39,155 bases of DNA, taken from Sedimenticola sp. (GTDB lineage: Bacteria; Pseudomonadota; Gammaproteobacteria; Chromatiales; Chromatiaceae). Under the pieces are notes generated by a model. The model saw only the letters and a program-made list of their open reading frames with translations. It ran no database searches and was not told the origin of the DNA. The number at the start of each line of letters is the position of its first letter. The first letter of the stretch is position 1. Both the position numbers and the translations under genes were made by a program. The stretch spans positions 1-39,155 of the forward strand of contig DRKS01000010.1 in NCBI GenBank assembly GCA_011051655.1. The letters are read 5' to 3'. Below, piece by piece: positions 8,101 through 18,600 of the stretch.

Positions 8101-8132
8101 AAAAAGCGGTTGCCGCCGCTCATGGCGCAACC
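8101..8132 (-). terminator. Rho-independent terminator of the priA-argS-SPOR genes
   Basis: On the minus strand the arms GGTTGC and GCAACC (8132-8127 with 8113-8108), extended by an inner GCC/GGC with one bulged base, form a hairpin followed directly by GCTTTTT. It lies just past the end of the SPOR-domain gene and faces the convergent carbonic anhydrase gene. Confidence 0.65.
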
Positions 8133-8194
8133 CATTGAAGCACGGGTTTCTTAAGGCTGACTTAAACCCTGGAACCCCGGCGCCGCGATTGAGC

Positions 8195-8779
8195 TTATTT
8201 CTTCAATTTGATCAGCAGGCTGTTGATGCCGTTCTGCCGCAGCCGGGCGCGAATGCGGTTGACCTGCCGGCTGCTGTAGTAGGGGCCGCTGCGCACCCGG
8301 TGGAAGATGTCCCGGTTGTCGATATTCACCTTTTGGATCCTGGCCTCGATGCCGAGGAGGGCAAGGCCGGCCTTCATCCGGTCGGCGTCCGCGTACTTCC
8401 GGAAGGAACCCATTTGCAGCATGTAGGCGGTGCTTGCCGTCGGGGCGCCTTGCGTCACCGCCGCCGCTGATGGCCTCTGGGTTGCCTTGCCGGGCCTGGC
8501 TTCTGGCTCCGGCTCCGGCACCACCACCTCCATCTCGGGAAGCTCGGTGTAAAAGTCGAAGCGCGGCTTTGGGGGGAGCGGTTTCTGCTCCTTTTTTGGT
8601 TCCGGCCGGGGGGCGGCTGTTTGAGACCCCGGCGACCCGGGCGCCGGCGGGCCGAGCTTGAGCCAGACGAGGCCGGCGGCGAACAGCCCCACCAATACCC
8701 CGGTCGCGAACCAGACCCATCCCGGCGTCTGGCCCTTTTTGGGCTTGGGATGGGCGCGGCTTTTATAGTCCCGCGCCAT
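8195..8779 (-). CDS. SPOR-domain inner-membrane protein (FtsN-like)
   Basis: The 194-residue protein has a short basic cytoplasmic N-terminus (MARDYKSRAHPKPKKGQ), one transmembrane helix at about residues 20-42 (WVWFATGVLVGLFAAGLVWL), a Pro/Lys/Glu-rich periplasmic linker, and a C-terminal SPOR domain (about residues 115-194: YMLQMGSFRKYADADRMKAGL, then VRSGPYYSSRQVNRIRARL). SPOR domains bind denuded septal peptidoglycan. FtsN of E. coli has the same layout but is longer. The gene starts on the base after the argS stop, a typical argS-SPOR pair of Gammaproteobacteria. Whether it is the true FtsN or a secondary SPOR protein cannot be settled here. Confidence 0.88.
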   Translation of the reverse strand: MARDYKSRAHPKPKKGQTPGWVWFATGVLVGLFAAGLVWLKLGPPAPGSPGSQTAAPRPEPKKEQKPLPPKPRFDFYTELPEMEVVVPEPEPEARPGKATQRPSAAAVTQGAPTASTAYMLQMGSFRKYADADRMKAGLALLGIEARIQKVNIDNRDIFHRVRSGPYYSSRQVNRIRARLRQNGINSLLIKLKK

Positions 8780-10549
8780 CTACATGCTCTCCGGAGCCGA
8801 AACCCCAAGCAGGTTCAGACCATTGCGCAGCACCTGGCGGACCGCCAGGATCAGCTTGATGCGGGCGTCGCGCAGGGCCCTGTCATCCACCAGGAACTGG
8901 TGGGCGTTGTAGTAGGTGTGGAAGTCGTTGGCCAGTTCCCGCAGATAGTGGGTCAGTTGGTGGGGCTCTTCCTTGAGGGCCGCCGCCTCCACCACCTCGG
9001 CATAGCGGGACAGGGTGCGCAGCAGCGCCTGCTCGTGGTCCTCGGTCAAGTGCTCCAGGTTGGTCGCGCCGGCGCTGGTCTCCAGGTCGAAGCCCTTCCC
9101 CGCCCCCTGCTTCAGCACGCTGCACACCCGCGCATGGGCGTACTGCACATAGTAGACGGGGTTGTCGCTGGACTGGGATTTGGCCAGGTCCAGGTCGAAA
9201 TCCAGGTGCTGCTCGCACTTGCGCATGACATAGAAGAAACGGGCCGCGTCCCGCCCCACTTCCTGGCGCAGTTCGCGCAGGGTGACGAAGGAGCCGGAGC
9301 GGGTGGACATCTGCACCTTCCGGCCCTGGCGGTAGAGGTTGGCGAACTGCACCAGCAGCACGTCCAGCCTGGCGGGATCATCCCCCAGGGCCTCCAGCGC
9401 CGCCTTCACCCGGGGCACATAGCCGTGGTGGTCCGCGCCCCAGACATCGATGACCCGCTCGAAGCCGCGCTCCAGCTTGTCGGCGTGATAGGCGATGTCG
9501 GAGGCGAAATAGGTGGTCTGGCCGTTGTCCCGCTCCACCACCCGGTCTTTTTCGTCCCCGTAATCGGTGGAGCGGAACCACAGGGCCCCGTCCTTTTCGT
9601 ACAGGTGTCCCGAGTCGCGCAGGCGCTGTACCACCTTGTTCACCGCACCGCTCTCGACCAGGCTGCGCTCCGAATACCACTTTTCGTAACAGACCCCGAA
9701 TTCTTCCAGGTCTTCGCGTATGTCATCCAGGATGTTGTTCAGCCCCAGCTCGAAGACATAGCGGTAGCGGATATCCCCGAGCAGGTGCCGGGCCCGTTCG
9801 ATAAGGGCGTCGATGTGGGCCTCTTTGTCGCCGTCCGGCTGTTGTGGCGTCTCATCCGGGGGGAGATCGGCAAAAACCTCTGCGGCGCTGTGACGGTAGT
9901 CGTCGCCGTGCTCCTGGTGCAGGGTGGCGGCGATGTCCAGCACATAGTCCCCCCGGTAGCCGTTGGACGGGAAGCTGAAGGTTTCGCCGCAAAGCCCCAG
10001 GTAACGCAGCCAGACGCTGGTGGCCAGGATGTCCATCTGGCGCCCGGCGTCGTTGACGTAGTATTCCCGATGCACCTCGAAGCCCACCGCCTCCAGCAGA
10101 TCGGCCACGGCCGCCCCGTAGGCGGCGCCGCGGCCGTGCCCCACGTGCAGCGGCCCGGTGGGATTGGCGGAAACGAACTCCACCTGCACCCGCTTGCCCG
10201 CGCCGATGCGGCTGCGGCCGAAATCATGGCCCTGGTGCAGAATCTCGGGAACCAGCTCCCGGTAGGCCTCCGGCGCCAGAAAAAAATTGATGAAGCCCGG
10301 ACCCGCGATCTCGACCCTGGCCACCCGGCGGGAGTCCGGCAGGGCGGCCACCACCTTCTCCGCCAGGTCCCTGGGCCGGCAGCGGGCGACCTTGGCCAGC
10401 ACCATGGCCACATTGCAGGCGAAGTCGCCGTGCGCGGCGTCACGGGTGCGCTCGATAACGGGCTGGGGAATCCGGCCGGCGGGCAGGGCCCCGTCCGCCG
10501 CCAACCGCTCGAGGGCCTGGGAAACGAGTTGTTGGATCTGGGCTTTCAT
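8780..10549 (-). CDS. argS: Arginyl-tRNA synthetase
   Basis: Charges tRNA-Arg with arginine. The 589-residue class I synthetase has the N-terminal additional domain (residues 1-90), then [15 protein letters not shown] with the HIGH-type motif HVGH at 135-138. The KMSKS equivalent is the QMSTRSG loop, as in ArgRS enzymes lacking the canonical lysine. The C-terminal anticodon-binding DALR domain follows ([29 protein letters not shown]). Length agrees with the E. coli enzyme. It is downstream of priA on the same strand, separated by about 130 bases holding a tandem repeat and a hairpin, and directly precedes the SPOR gene. Confidence 0.97.
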   Translation of the reverse strand: MKAQIQQLVSQALERLAADGALPAGRIPQPVIERTRDAAHGDFACNVAMVLAKVARCRPRDLAEKVVAALPDSRRVARVEIAGPGFINFFLAPEAYRELVPEILHQGHDFGRSRIGAGKRVQVEFVSANPTGPLHVGHGRGAAYGAAVADLLEAVGFEVHREYYVNDAGRQMDILATSVWLRYLGLCGETFSFPSNGYRGDYVLDIAATLHQEHGDDYRHSAAEVFADLPPDETPQQPDGDKEAHIDALIERARHLLGDIRYRYVFELGLNNILDDIREDLEEFGVCYEKWYSERSLVESGAVNKVVQRLRDSGHLYEKDGALWFRSTDYGDEKDRVVERDNGQTTYFASDIAYHADKLERGFERVIDVWGADHHGYVPRVKAALEALGDDPARLDVLLVQFANLYRQGRKVQMSTRSGSFVTLRELRQEVGRDAARFFYVMRKCEQHLDFDLDLAKSQSSDNPVYYVQYAHARVCSVLKQGAGKGFDLETSAGATNLEHLTEDHEQALLRTLSRYAEVVEAAALKEEPHQLTHYLRELANDFHTYYNAHQFLVDDRALRDARIKLILAVRQVLRNGLNLLGVSAPESM

Positions 10550-10605
10550 TACATCGGTTGAAGATTAATTGGGTTTAAGTCGCAGGGGCGCAAAGTATAT
10601 ACCAG

Positions 10606-10623
10606 AAGCGGCCGCAGCCGCTT
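10606..10623. repeat. Small inverted repeat upstream of argS
   Basis: Arms AAGCGGC (10606-10612) and GCCGCTT (10617-10623) flank CGCA. On the minus strand it is followed by CTGGTATATACTTTG, which includes TATACT, a possible -10 element for argS, without a good -35. No U-run follows the hairpin, so it is not a convincing terminator. Confidence 0.35.
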
Positions 10624-10634
10624 ACCCGCCACCT

Positions 10635-10673
10635 CAACTGACAACTGAAAACTGATGACTGAAAACTGACAAC
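10635..10673. repeat. Short tandem repeat (ACTGAAAACTGA units) between priA and argS
   Basis: The 12-mer ACTGAAAACTGA occurs at 10644-10655 and again at 10658-10669, a period of 14, flanked by further degenerate AACTGACA copies. It lies immediately downstream of the priA stop codon. Function unknown. Confidence 0.6.
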
Positions 10674-10678
10674 CACTT

Positions 10679-12931
10679 TTAAAGCATCTCCTGGGGATCG
10701 ACATCGATAGACCAGCGAACCCGGCGGGCGCTCTTCAGCTTTCCCAGGGCCGGTGTCCAGGCCTGCAGCAACCGTTGCAGTCTGCCCCTGTCAGCGGATT
10801 GCAGCAGCAACTGGGCACGCACCCGGCCGGCCCGGCGCTCCATGGGGGCGGGGACCGGACCCCAGATCTCCACCTCGCCGGACGCCAGGGTTCCTGCGGC
10901 CCCCGCGGCCTCCTCCAGGAAGGCCATGGGGGCCTTGGGGGAGGGGGCCTCGGCGCGCAGCAGGGCCTGGTGGCTGTAGGGCGGCAGGCCCGCCTGGCGC
11001 CGCTCGGCAAGAGATTCCCGGGCGAAGGCGCCATAGCCCCGGCGCACCAGGGTCTGCAACAAGGGGTGGTCGGGGTGGCGGGTCTGGAGCAACACCCGCC
11101 CGGCCTTTTCGGCCCGCCCGGCCCGTCCCCCCACCTGCTCGATCAGCTGGGCCATGCGCTCCGCCGCGCGGTAATCGGCGCTGAACAGGCCCTGGTCCAC
11201 ATCCAGGATGCCGGCCAGGGTGACATCCGGAAAATGGTGCCCCTTGGCCAGCATCTGGGTTCCAAGCAGGATGCGGTAGCGGCCGGCATGGATCCCGTTC
11301 AGCATCTTCTCCAGCGCCCCCTTGCGCCTGGTGCTGTCCCGGTCGATGCGGGCGATGGGCAGATGGGGGAAGCGCCTGGTCAGCACCTCCTCCAGGCGCT
11401 CCGTGCCCTGGCCCAGGGGGCGCAGATCGAGACCGCCGCAATCCGGGCACCGCCCGGGCATGGGGCGCTGGTGGCCGCAGTGGTGACACCAGAGGAGACG
11501 GGTGCCGAGGTGCAGGGTCATGCGGGCGTCGCAGCGGGGGCATTCCGACAGCCAGCCGCAGTGATGACAGGTGACCACCGGCGCATAGCCGCGGCGGTTG
11601 AGAAACAGCAGCACCTGGTTGCCTGCGGCCAGCTCGTCCTGCATCAGCCGCAGCAGCGTGGGTGACAGGCCGCCGTCCAGCGGGGCGGAGCGGATATCCA
11701 GCAGATCCAGCCTGGGCGGGCGGGCGTTCCCCGCCCGCTCCGGCAGCTCCAGCCTGTGATAACGCCCGGCCTCCACATTGCGCAGGCTCTCCAGCGACGG
11801 CGTGGCGGAGCCCAGCACCACCGGGCAGCCGCGGCGGCGGGCCCGCACGATGGCGAGATCCCGGGCGGAATAGCGAAAGCCGTCCTGCTGCTTGAAAGAG
11901 AGATCGTGCTCCTCGTCCACCAGGACGAGGCCCAGCCGGGGCAGGGGGGTGAAGACCGCCGAGCGGGTGCCGACCGCCACCGCCGCCTGTCCCCGGCCGG
12001 CGGCGAGCCAGGCCCGCTCCCGCTCCCGCTCGGCCAGACCGGAATGCAGCAGGGCCACGGCCGGGCCGATGCGGCGTTGGAAGCGGCGCATGAGCTGGGG
12101 GGTAAGGGCGATCTCCGGCGCCAGAATCAGCACCTGGCGGCCGGCCGCCAGGGCGGCCTCGACCAGGCTCAGATAGACCTCCGTCTTGCCGCTGCCGGTG
12201 ACGCCGTCCAGGAGAAAGGCCCCGAAACCGCCGAACCGGGCCCTGACGGCCGCCACCGCCTCCCGCTGGGCGGGGTTGAGGGGCGGACCCGGCTCCTTCC
12301 GCCCCTGCCGCCCCTCTTCCCCGGCAACGATCTCGCAGGGCTCTATCCAGCCCTTCTTCGCCAGCGTGCGCAGGACCGGGAGGCAGGGTCCGCAGGCGGC
12401 ATGGAGCCTGTCCCGTGACAACCCCTCCGGGTGCCCGGCCAGGGTCTGCAACACCTGTGACTGGCGGGGCGCCCGGGCGGGATTGGCGGCCGCTCCCGGC
12501 ATCCTGCCTCCCGCGGCACTGGTGCATCCCTGCACGGCGGCCACTCCCGCCGCGGTCAGGCGCCAGCCTGGAGATGTCAGGCTTGCTGGTGCTTCGCCTT
12601 TGCGCAGGCGCACCGGCAGGGCCGCGGCAATCGCCTCTCCTGGCGGATGCTGGTAGTAGGCGGCGGCCCACAGCAGCAGTTCCAGGTCCTCGTCCCCCAG
12701 CAGCGGATCGGAATCCAGCACCGCCAGGGCGGGTCTCAATTTGTCTCTCTCCAGGCTGGTTTCCGCCGCCACTTCCAGCAGCACGCCGCAGCGTTTGGCG
12801 CGTCCGAAGGGCACCAGCAGGCGCATGCCGCGCTTCAGGGCGGCGGGGTCGGCCCCGGGCGGGGGCAGGTAATCGAAACAGGAATAGAGAGGGGCAGGGA
12901 CCGCAATGCGCAGGATGGGGGACATGATCAC
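10679..12931 (-). CDS. priA: Primosomal protein N' (PriA), replication-restart helicase
   Basis: A 3'-5' superfamily 2 DNA helicase that loads the replisome at stalled forks. The order is: N-terminal 3'BD domain (ILRIAVPAPLYSCFDYLPPP), Walker A GVTGSGKT at residues 243-250, DEEH box followed by DLSFKQQDGFRYSARDLA, and a zinc-binding segment with paired cysteines (CHHCGWLSECPRCD and CHHCGHQRPMPGRCPDCGG). Motifs QMLAKGHHFPDVTL and QVGGRAGRAEKAGRVLLQT follow. At 750 residues it is close to E. coli PriA (732). The start is taken as GTG at 12931, with AGGTAGAG about 10 bases upstream. ATG at 12925 (MSPILRIAVP) is an alternative. It is divergent from rlmH. Confidence 0.96.
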   Translation of the reverse strand: MIMSPILRIAVPAPLYSCFDYLPPPGADPAALKRGMRLLVPFGRAKRCGVLLEVAAETSLERDKLRPALAVLDSDPLLGDEDLELLLWAAAYYQHPPGEAIAAALPVRLRKGEAPASLTSPGWRLTAAGVAAVQGCTSAAGGRMPGAAANPARAPRQSQVLQTLAGHPEGLSRDRLHAACGPCLPVLRTLAKKGWIEPCEIVAGEEGRQGRKEPGPPLNPAQREAVAAVRARFGGFGAFLLDGVTGSGKTEVYLSLVEAALAAGRQVLILAPEIALTPQLMRRFQRRIGPAVALLHSGLAERERERAWLAAGRGQAAVAVGTRSAVFTPLPRLGLVLVDEEHDLSFKQQDGFRYSARDLAIVRARRRGCPVVLGSATPSLESLRNVEAGRYHRLELPERAGNARPPRLDLLDIRSAPLDGGLSPTLLRLMQDELAAGNQVLLFLNRRGYAPVVTCHHCGWLSECPRCDARMTLHLGTRLLWCHHCGHQRPMPGRCPDCGGLDLRPLGQGTERLEEVLTRRFPHLPIARIDRDSTRRKGALEKMLNGIHAGRYRILLGTQMLAKGHHFPDVTLAGILDVDQGLFSADYRAAERMAQLIEQVGGRAGRAEKAGRVLLQTRHPDHPLLQTLVRRGYGAFARESLAERRQAGLPPYSHQALLRAEAPSPKAPMAFLEEAAGAAGTLASGEVEIWGPVPAPMERRAGRVRAQLLLQSADRGRLQRLLQAWTPALGKLKSARRVRWSIDVDPQEML

Positions 12932-13016
12932 AACTCTACCTGATTTGGGCCGTGTTTCTTACCGCTCTTTTTAGGATACGATAGGAACCACTGACACGGC
13001 TTATATCCCCCGGGTG

Positions 13017-13487
13017 ATGAATATCCATCTTATCTGCATCGGCAACCGCATGCCCCGCTGGGTGGAGGAGGGCTATGGGGAGTACGCCAAGCGCCTGCCG
13101 GCGGAGTGCGCCTTGCGGCTGGTGGAGATCCCTCCCGGCCGGCGCGGCAAAGGCGCCGATATGCGCCGGGTCCTGCGGGATGAGGGCGGGCGCATGCTGG
13201 CCGCCATCCCCAGGGACTGCCGGGTGCTGGCGCTGGATGTCCGGGGCAGGAGCTGGTCCACGGAACAGTTATCCGCAAAACTGGGGGAATGGATGGCGGA
13301 CGGTCGCGATCTCGCGCTGCTGGTGGGCGGCCCGGAGGGCCTGTCCGATGCCTGCCTGCAGCGGGCGGACGGCCGCTGGTCGCTCTCCGGGTTGACCCTG
13401 CCCCATCCCCTGGTGCGGGTGGTGCTGGCGGAGCAGCTCTACCGGGCCTGGAGCATCTTGCGGAACCACCCCTATCACCGGGCCTGA
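13017..13487 (+). CDS. rlmH: 23S rRNA (pseudouridine1915-N3)-methyltransferase RlmH
   Basis: A SPOUT-family methyltransferase that modifies pseudouridine 1915 of 23S rRNA on the assembled 70S ribosome. The 156 residues match the family length (155 in E. coli). Visible motifs are MNIHLICIGNRMPRWVEEGY at the start, the SAM-binding LLVGGPEGLSDAC, and the terminal LTLPHPLVRVVLAEQLYRAWSILRNHPYHR block. I start at the ATG because MNIHLI aligns with E. coli; a GTG lies one codon upstream. The usual partner rsfS is not adjacent; here the gene lies between divergent priA and co-directional maf. Confidence 0.96.
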   Translation: MNIHLICIGNRMPRWVEEGYGEYAKRLPAECALRLVEIPPGRRGKGADMRRVLRDEGGRMLAAIPRDCRVLALDVRGRSWSTEQLSAKLGEWMADGRDLALLVGGPEGLSDACLQRADGRWSLSGLTLPHPLVRVVLAEQLYRAWSILRNHPYHRA

Positions 13488-13496
13488 CGGCAGGGC

Positions 13497-13505
13497 TGGT
13501 ATAGT
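13497..13505 (+). promoter_or_regulatory. Possible extended -10 promoter element upstream of maf
   Basis: TGGTATAGT reads as an extended -10 (TGnTATAGT) ten bases after the rlmH stop and about 70 bases before the maf start. There is no recognisable -35 at the right distance, so this is a weak call. Confidence 0.3.
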
Positions 13506-13576
13506 GTCCGGAGGTTGCGGGATTGAAGGACAAAGGGAAACGCCCGTCATTTTTCCAACTGCATGAAGGGAGCATA

Positions 13577-14167
13577 ATGCCGCAGATCTATCTCGCCTCC
13601 CGCTCGCCCCGCCGGCGCGAACTGTTGAACCAGATCGGGGTCCGTCATGAAGTGGTCTCCGTGGACGTGGATGAAAGCCTCCGTTCAGGCGAGGCCCCCG
13701 CGGAATATGTCATCCGGCTGGCCCTGGAAAAGGCGCGGGCGGCCCGTGCCGCGGTGGGGGCCGGCCCGGCGGTTCCCGTGCTGGCGGCGGATACCGCCGT
13801 GGTGGTGGACGACGAGATCCTGGGCAAGCCCCGCGGGCGGGACCATGCCCTGGCGATGATGGCCCGCCTGTCGGGCCGCCGCCACGAGGTGCTGACCGGG
13901 GTGGCCCTGGTGGGCAAGAAGACCGCCAGCCGCCTGAGCGTGAGCCATGTCAGCTTTCGCCCCGTCGGGCCGGATGAGGCGCTGGCCTATTGGCACAGCG
14001 GGGAGCCGGCGGACAAGGCCGGCGGCTACGCCATCCAGGGCCTGGGCGCCCTGTTCGTGTCACGGCTGGAGGGCAGCTATTCCGGCGTCATGGGCCTGCC
14101 GCTGTTCGAGACGGCGGAGCTGCTGCTGGCGGCCGGCGTCGGGCTGTTAAGCGCCCCGGCGACGTGA
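13577..14167 (+). CDS. maf: Maf family nucleoside triphosphate pyrophosphatase (dTTP/UTP type, YhdE-like)
   Basis: The 196-residue protein begins [21 protein letters not shown], the Maf substrate-binding SxSPRR motif, then [31 protein letters not shown] and [31 protein letters not shown]. Maf proteins hydrolyse dTTP, UTP and modified nucleotides to monophosphates and have been linked to septum inhibition. The last block and the location next to rng point to the YhdE subfamily. The start at 13577 follows a good AAGGGAG ribosome binding site. It is the first gene of a maf-rng-yhdP-nit-tldD-pmbA series. Confidence 0.94.
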   Translation: MPQIYLASRSPRRRELLNQIGVRHEVVSVDVDESLRSGEAPAEYVIRLALEKARAARAAVGAGPAVPVLAADTAVVVDDEILGKPRGRDHALAMMARLSGRRHEVLTGVALVGKKTASRLSVSHVSFRPVGPDEALAYWHSGEPADKAGGYAIQGLGALFVSRLEGSYSGVMGLPLFETAELLLAAGVGLLSAPAT

Positions 14168-14202
14168 TAAAAAAGCCACTGGATTGAACTGATGACCGAC
14201 CT

Positions 14203-15663
14203 ATGAGCGAAGAGATCCTGATCAATGTGACCCCCCCCGAGACCCGCGTCGCGCTGATTGAGAACGGGGTGATTCAAGAGGTCATTGTGGAGCGCGCCAG
14301 CCGGCGCGGGCTGGTGGGCAATATCTACAAGGGCCGCGTCTGCCGGGTGCTGCCGGGCATGCAGGCTGCCTTCGTGGACATCGGACTGGAGCGGGCCGCC
14401 TTTCTCCATGCCTCGGACATCGTCAACGGCCCGAACAACGGGGAGGAGCGCATCGCCAACATCACCGAACTGGTGCGGGAGGGGGGGGAGGTGATCGTAC
14501 AGGTGGTCAAGGACCCGCTGGGCAGCAAGGGCGCCCGCCTAACCACCAATCTGTCCATACCCTCCCGCTTCCTGGTGTTCATGCCATCCCTCGAGTCCGA
14601 AGGCGTATCGCAGAAAATCGACAATGAGGAGGAGCGCCAGCGCCTGCGGACGATCCTCAGCGGTTTCCGGGATGAAACCGGCCAGCAGGGGGGGTTCATC
14701 GCCCGCACCGCGGCGGAGGGCATGTCCGAAGCCGCGCTGCGCGCCGACATGCTGTATCTCACCCGCACCTGGGAGTCCATCCAGGAGCGCTGCGGCAGCG
14801 CGGGCATCCGGGAGCTGATCCACGAGGACCTGCCCCTGTCCCTGCGCGCGCTGCGTGACATGGTCAGCCAGGATATCGAGAAGGTGCGCATCGACTCGAG
14901 GGAGACCTGGCGGCGGGCGGTGGAGTTTACCCAGAAATTCATCCCGGAAATCAGCCCGTGCATCGAATACTACCCCGGCGAGCGCCCGATTTTCGATCTC
15001 TATGGCGTGGAGGACGAGCTGGAGAAGGCGTTGCAGCGCAAGGTGGAACTCAAGTCCGGCGGCTACATGGTCATCGACCAGACCGAGGCCATGACCACCA
15101 TCGATATCAATACCGGCGCCTTCGTCGGCCACCGCAACCTGGAAGAGACCATTTTCAAGACCAACCTGGAGGCGGCCCAGGCCATTTGCCGGCAACTGCG
15201 CCTGCGCAACCTGGGGGGCATCATCATCATCGACTTCATCGACATGGCGGACGAGGAGCACAAGCGCCAGGTGCTGCGGGCGCTGGAGAAGGCCCTGGCC
15301 AGGGATCATGCCAAGACCACCATCACCGAGGTCTCCTCCCTCGGCCTGGTGGAGATGACCCGCAAGCGCACCCGGGAGTCCCTGGAGCATGTGCTGTGCG
15401 AACCCTGCCCCTGCTGCAAGGGGCGCGGCTCGCTGAAGACGGCGGAGACCACCTGTTATGAGATCTTCCGGGAAATCCTGCGCGAGGCGCGCCAGTTCGA
15501 CGTGGAGTCCCTGCTGGTGCTGGCCTCCCAGGAGGTGATCGACCGCCTGCTGGACGAGGAGTCCGCCAATCTCGCGGAACTGGGGGCCTTTACCGGCAAG
15601 ACCATCCGGCTGCAGGTGGAGGCCCTCTACACCCAGGAGAACTACGACGTCGTGCTGGTATAA
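14203..15663 (+). CDS. rng: Ribonuclease G
   Basis: An endoribonuclease of the RNase E/G family that matures 16S rRNA 5' ends and degrades some mRNAs. Of 486 residues, the first ~125 form the S1 RNA-binding region (GNIYKGRVCRVLPGMQAAFVDIGLERAAFLHASD). The catalytic DNase-I-like part contains TTIDINTGAFVG and IIIIDFIDMADEEHKR with the metal-binding aspartates. The CEPCPCCKGRG segment corresponds to the Zn-link Cys pair. There is no long C-terminal scaffold, which separates it from RNase E. It is 35 bases past maf, and yhdP starts on the base after its stop. Confidence 0.96.
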   Translation: MSEEILINVTPPETRVALIENGVIQEVIVERASRRGLVGNIYKGRVCRVLPGMQAAFVDIGLERAAFLHASDIVNGPNNGEERIANITELVREGGEVIVQVVKDPLGSKGARLTTNLSIPSRFLVFMPSLESEGVSQKIDNEEERQRLRTILSGFRDETGQQGGFIARTAAEGMSEAALRADMLYLTRTWESIQERCGSAGIRELIHEDLPLSLRALRDMVSQDIEKVRIDSRETWRRAVEFTQKFIPEISPCIEYYPGERPIFDLYGVEDELEKALQRKVELKSGGYMVIDQTEAMTTIDINTGAFVGHRNLEETIFKTNLEAAQAICRQLRLRNLGGIIIIDFIDMADEEHKRQVLRALEKALARDHAKTTITEVSSLGLVEMTRKRTRESLEHVLCEPCPCCKGRGSLKTAETTCYEIFREILREARQFDVESLLVLASQEVIDRLLDEESANLAELGAFTGKTIRLQVEALYTQENYDVVLV

Positions 15664-18600
15664 ATGATCCGGCTGACCAAACGCCTCGTCGTCAAGCTCT
15701 GGCAGGGCCTCCTGCTGGCGGTGATTCTCATCGGGATACTGAGCGGCGTGGCCCGGCTGCTGGCGCCGGTGGTGGCCGGTTACCATGGCGAGGTCGCCCA
15801 GTGGGCCCAGGAGACCCTGGGCCAGCCGGTGCGGATCGGGGACATGGCCGCCCGCTGGCGCGGCTTCGGCCCGCGGCTGGTGTTGCATGACGTGGCCCTG
15901 CTCGATGCCAGGACCCGGCGGCCGAATCTGCAATTTTCCGAGGTCCGCATCGACCTCAACCTGATCGACGTGCTGCGCAGCGGCAACCCCGTGCCCCAGC
16001 GGGTCACCGTCGTGGGCGCCGAACTGCTGGTGAAAAGGCGCTCCGACGGCTCCATCGTGGTGCAGGGCCTGGAGGATTTGCAGACGCAGGGGGACGGGGG
16101 AGGCGCAAGCCCGCTGTATCTGCTGCCCTGGCGGCTGGCCATCCGCGACAGCACCGTATTCTGGGAGAACCAGGCCATCGGCGCCGAGCCGGTGCGCTTC
16201 GAGAATGTGGCGGTGACCCTGGTCAATGACGGGCCCCGTCACCAGCTGGACGCCAGCCTGAACCTGCCGGGGAAGGACAGGGGCAGGATGGAACTCCATG
16301 CCGACCTGAGAGGCGCGCTGGACAGGCCCGGCGCCTGGGTGGGCGATGTCTATCTCAAGGGCGGGCGCCTGGCTTTGGGTGAACTGCTCGAAGGCCGCCT
16401 GCCGGAGGGCTATGTCTTCGAGCGCGGGCGGGGGGACATGGAGCTCTGGAGCCGCTGGGAGGGGGGGCGGATGAGGCGGTTGCAGGGCCGCATCGGCTGG
16501 AAGGATCTGCGCCTGAGTGCCGGGGGGCGGACCGGCCGGGAGGACGCCAGGGTGCTGGAGGTGGAGCGCCTGGGCGCCCGGTTCCTGTGGGAGAAGCAGG
16601 TCCGGGGCTGGCGTTTCGGCATGGAGGAGATCGACCTCAGGCGCGCCGGCCGGAGCTGGCCGGGCGGCGGCCTCAGCCTGGCCGTGCGCTACGACGACCA
16701 GAACCGGCTCCGCCTGGAGGCCGGGATCGAATTCCTGCGCCTGGAGGACCTCCAGGCCGTCCTGGACCTGTTTCCTCCGCCCCCCGGCCCGGCCGCGGAG
16801 GCCCTGGCGGGACTGCGGCCCCAGGGCGATCTGCGCGGGATCCAGATCGGCTACACCGAAACGGCGGACGCCCCCCGATGGTCGTTCAGCGGCCGGATGG
16901 AGCACCTGCACACCATCCCCTGGGGGGACATCCCGGGAATGAAAAACATCACGGCCAGGGTGGAGATCGACCAGGACCGGGGGGCGGTTCTCCTTGACAG
17001 CCGCCGGGCCGGGCTGGACTTCTCCGGCCTGTTCCGGGCGCCGCTGGGGCTGGAGCGGCTGACGGGGCTGGCCCAGTGGGTGCGCATGCCGGAGGGCGGC
17101 TGGCGCATCCGGGCCGATGACCTGGCGGCCCGCAACCAGGATATCCGCACCCGGACCCGGATCCGGCTGGATTTGCCGGGGCCGTCCGGGCCTTCCCCCT
17201 TTCTCGATCTGCAGACCGACTTCGAGAAGGGCGCCGTCTCCAGCGCCCACCGCTACCTGCCCGTCGGCATCATGGACAAAGGCCTGGTGGACTGGCTGGA
17301 CCGGGCTTTGGCCGGCGGCCGGGTCACCTCTGGCAGTTGCCTGGTGCGCGGGCGCCTGGGGGATTTTCCCTATGAGAACCATGCCGGCCGCTTCGAGGTC
17401 CTTTTCGGGGTGGAGGAGCTGGTGCTCGACTACTATCCGGGCTGGCCGAGGGTCGAAGAGGTGGCGGCCGAGATCCGCTTTCTCGACAACGGCTTTGATG
17501 CCTGGATCACGGAAGGCAGGATCCTGGCCAGCCATATCCGGCGGGCCCATGGCCGCATCGACCGGCTCTCGGAAGGCTCCCCCTTCGAACTCGAGGGCGA
17601 GACCAGGGGGCCCCTCGGCGATCATCTGCGCCTGCTGCGCGAAACCCCGTTGTCCGAAGACTTCGCCGCCACCGTGGCCAACATGCGGGCGGAGGGGGAG
17701 GCCCGGCTGGCGGTGGATTTCGCCATCCCCCTGGCCGATGACGGCCTGCCGCCCTTCCGCATCCACGGCCGGGTGGATTTCCAGAACTCGACCCTGCACC
17801 TGGAGGATTGGCAGTTGTCCCTCGAGGCCATGCGGGGGAGGCTCGGGTTCGACCGGGAGGGCATCCGGGCCAAGGACATCCGGGCCCGCGTGCTGGACAC
17901 CCCCGTCGCCATCGATATAGGCCCGGGGCCCGCCGGGACGGAGGGCACGCGGATCAGGGCCCGGGGCGCTGTCGCGAGCGCCACCCTGGCGAAGCGCTTC
18001 CCCGACATGGGGCTGGGGCTGCTCGAAGGGACGGCCGACTGGTTGCTGTCGCTGGACATCCCCAGCCCGGGCGCCGGGCCGGAGACGCCCGCCCGGCTGG
18101 TGGCGGAATCGGACCTGGCGGGAGTCGCCGTCCGCCTGCCCGCCCCCCTGGGCAAGGCCGCGGCGGCGCCACGGCATTTCCGCCTCGCCACTGAATTCGG
18201 CGACGGGCCGGCGCGACCCGTTCAGATCCGTTTCGGCGACATCCTGGATGCGGCCCTGCTGCTGGACCTGCGCGATCCCCGGGACATGAAGCTGCTCCGT
18301 GGCGAGCTGCGTCTCGGCGGCGGCGGGGCCCGTCTGCCCCCGACGGACGAAATGCGCCTGCATGCCGTTCTGGATGAACTGGATATCGGCCCCTGGCTGG
18401 ACAGGCTGGAGGGCGCCCCCCTGGAAGCGCCGTCCCGGCCCCTGTCGGTGGATGCGCGGATCGGGGTCCTGCGCAAGGGTGAATTCGAGCTCAGGGAGGT
18501 GGCGCTCGATCTAGAGCAAAAGGCCGGGGTCTGGAGCGGCCGCCTGGCCAGCAACCTGTTCGCGGCCGATGTAACCACGGCGAGCCTGGACCGGGATCTC

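Noticed and set aside
8621-10561. A 646-codon plus-strand frame
   Set aside because: It is antisense to argS and part of the SPOR gene; no domain is recognisable.
14539-18363. A 1274-codon open frame on the minus strand
   Set aside because: It is fully antisense to rng and yhdP, whose protein motifs are unambiguous. Its translation is Pro/Gly/Gln/His/Ala-rich without any family pattern, a common by-product of GC-rich codon usage.
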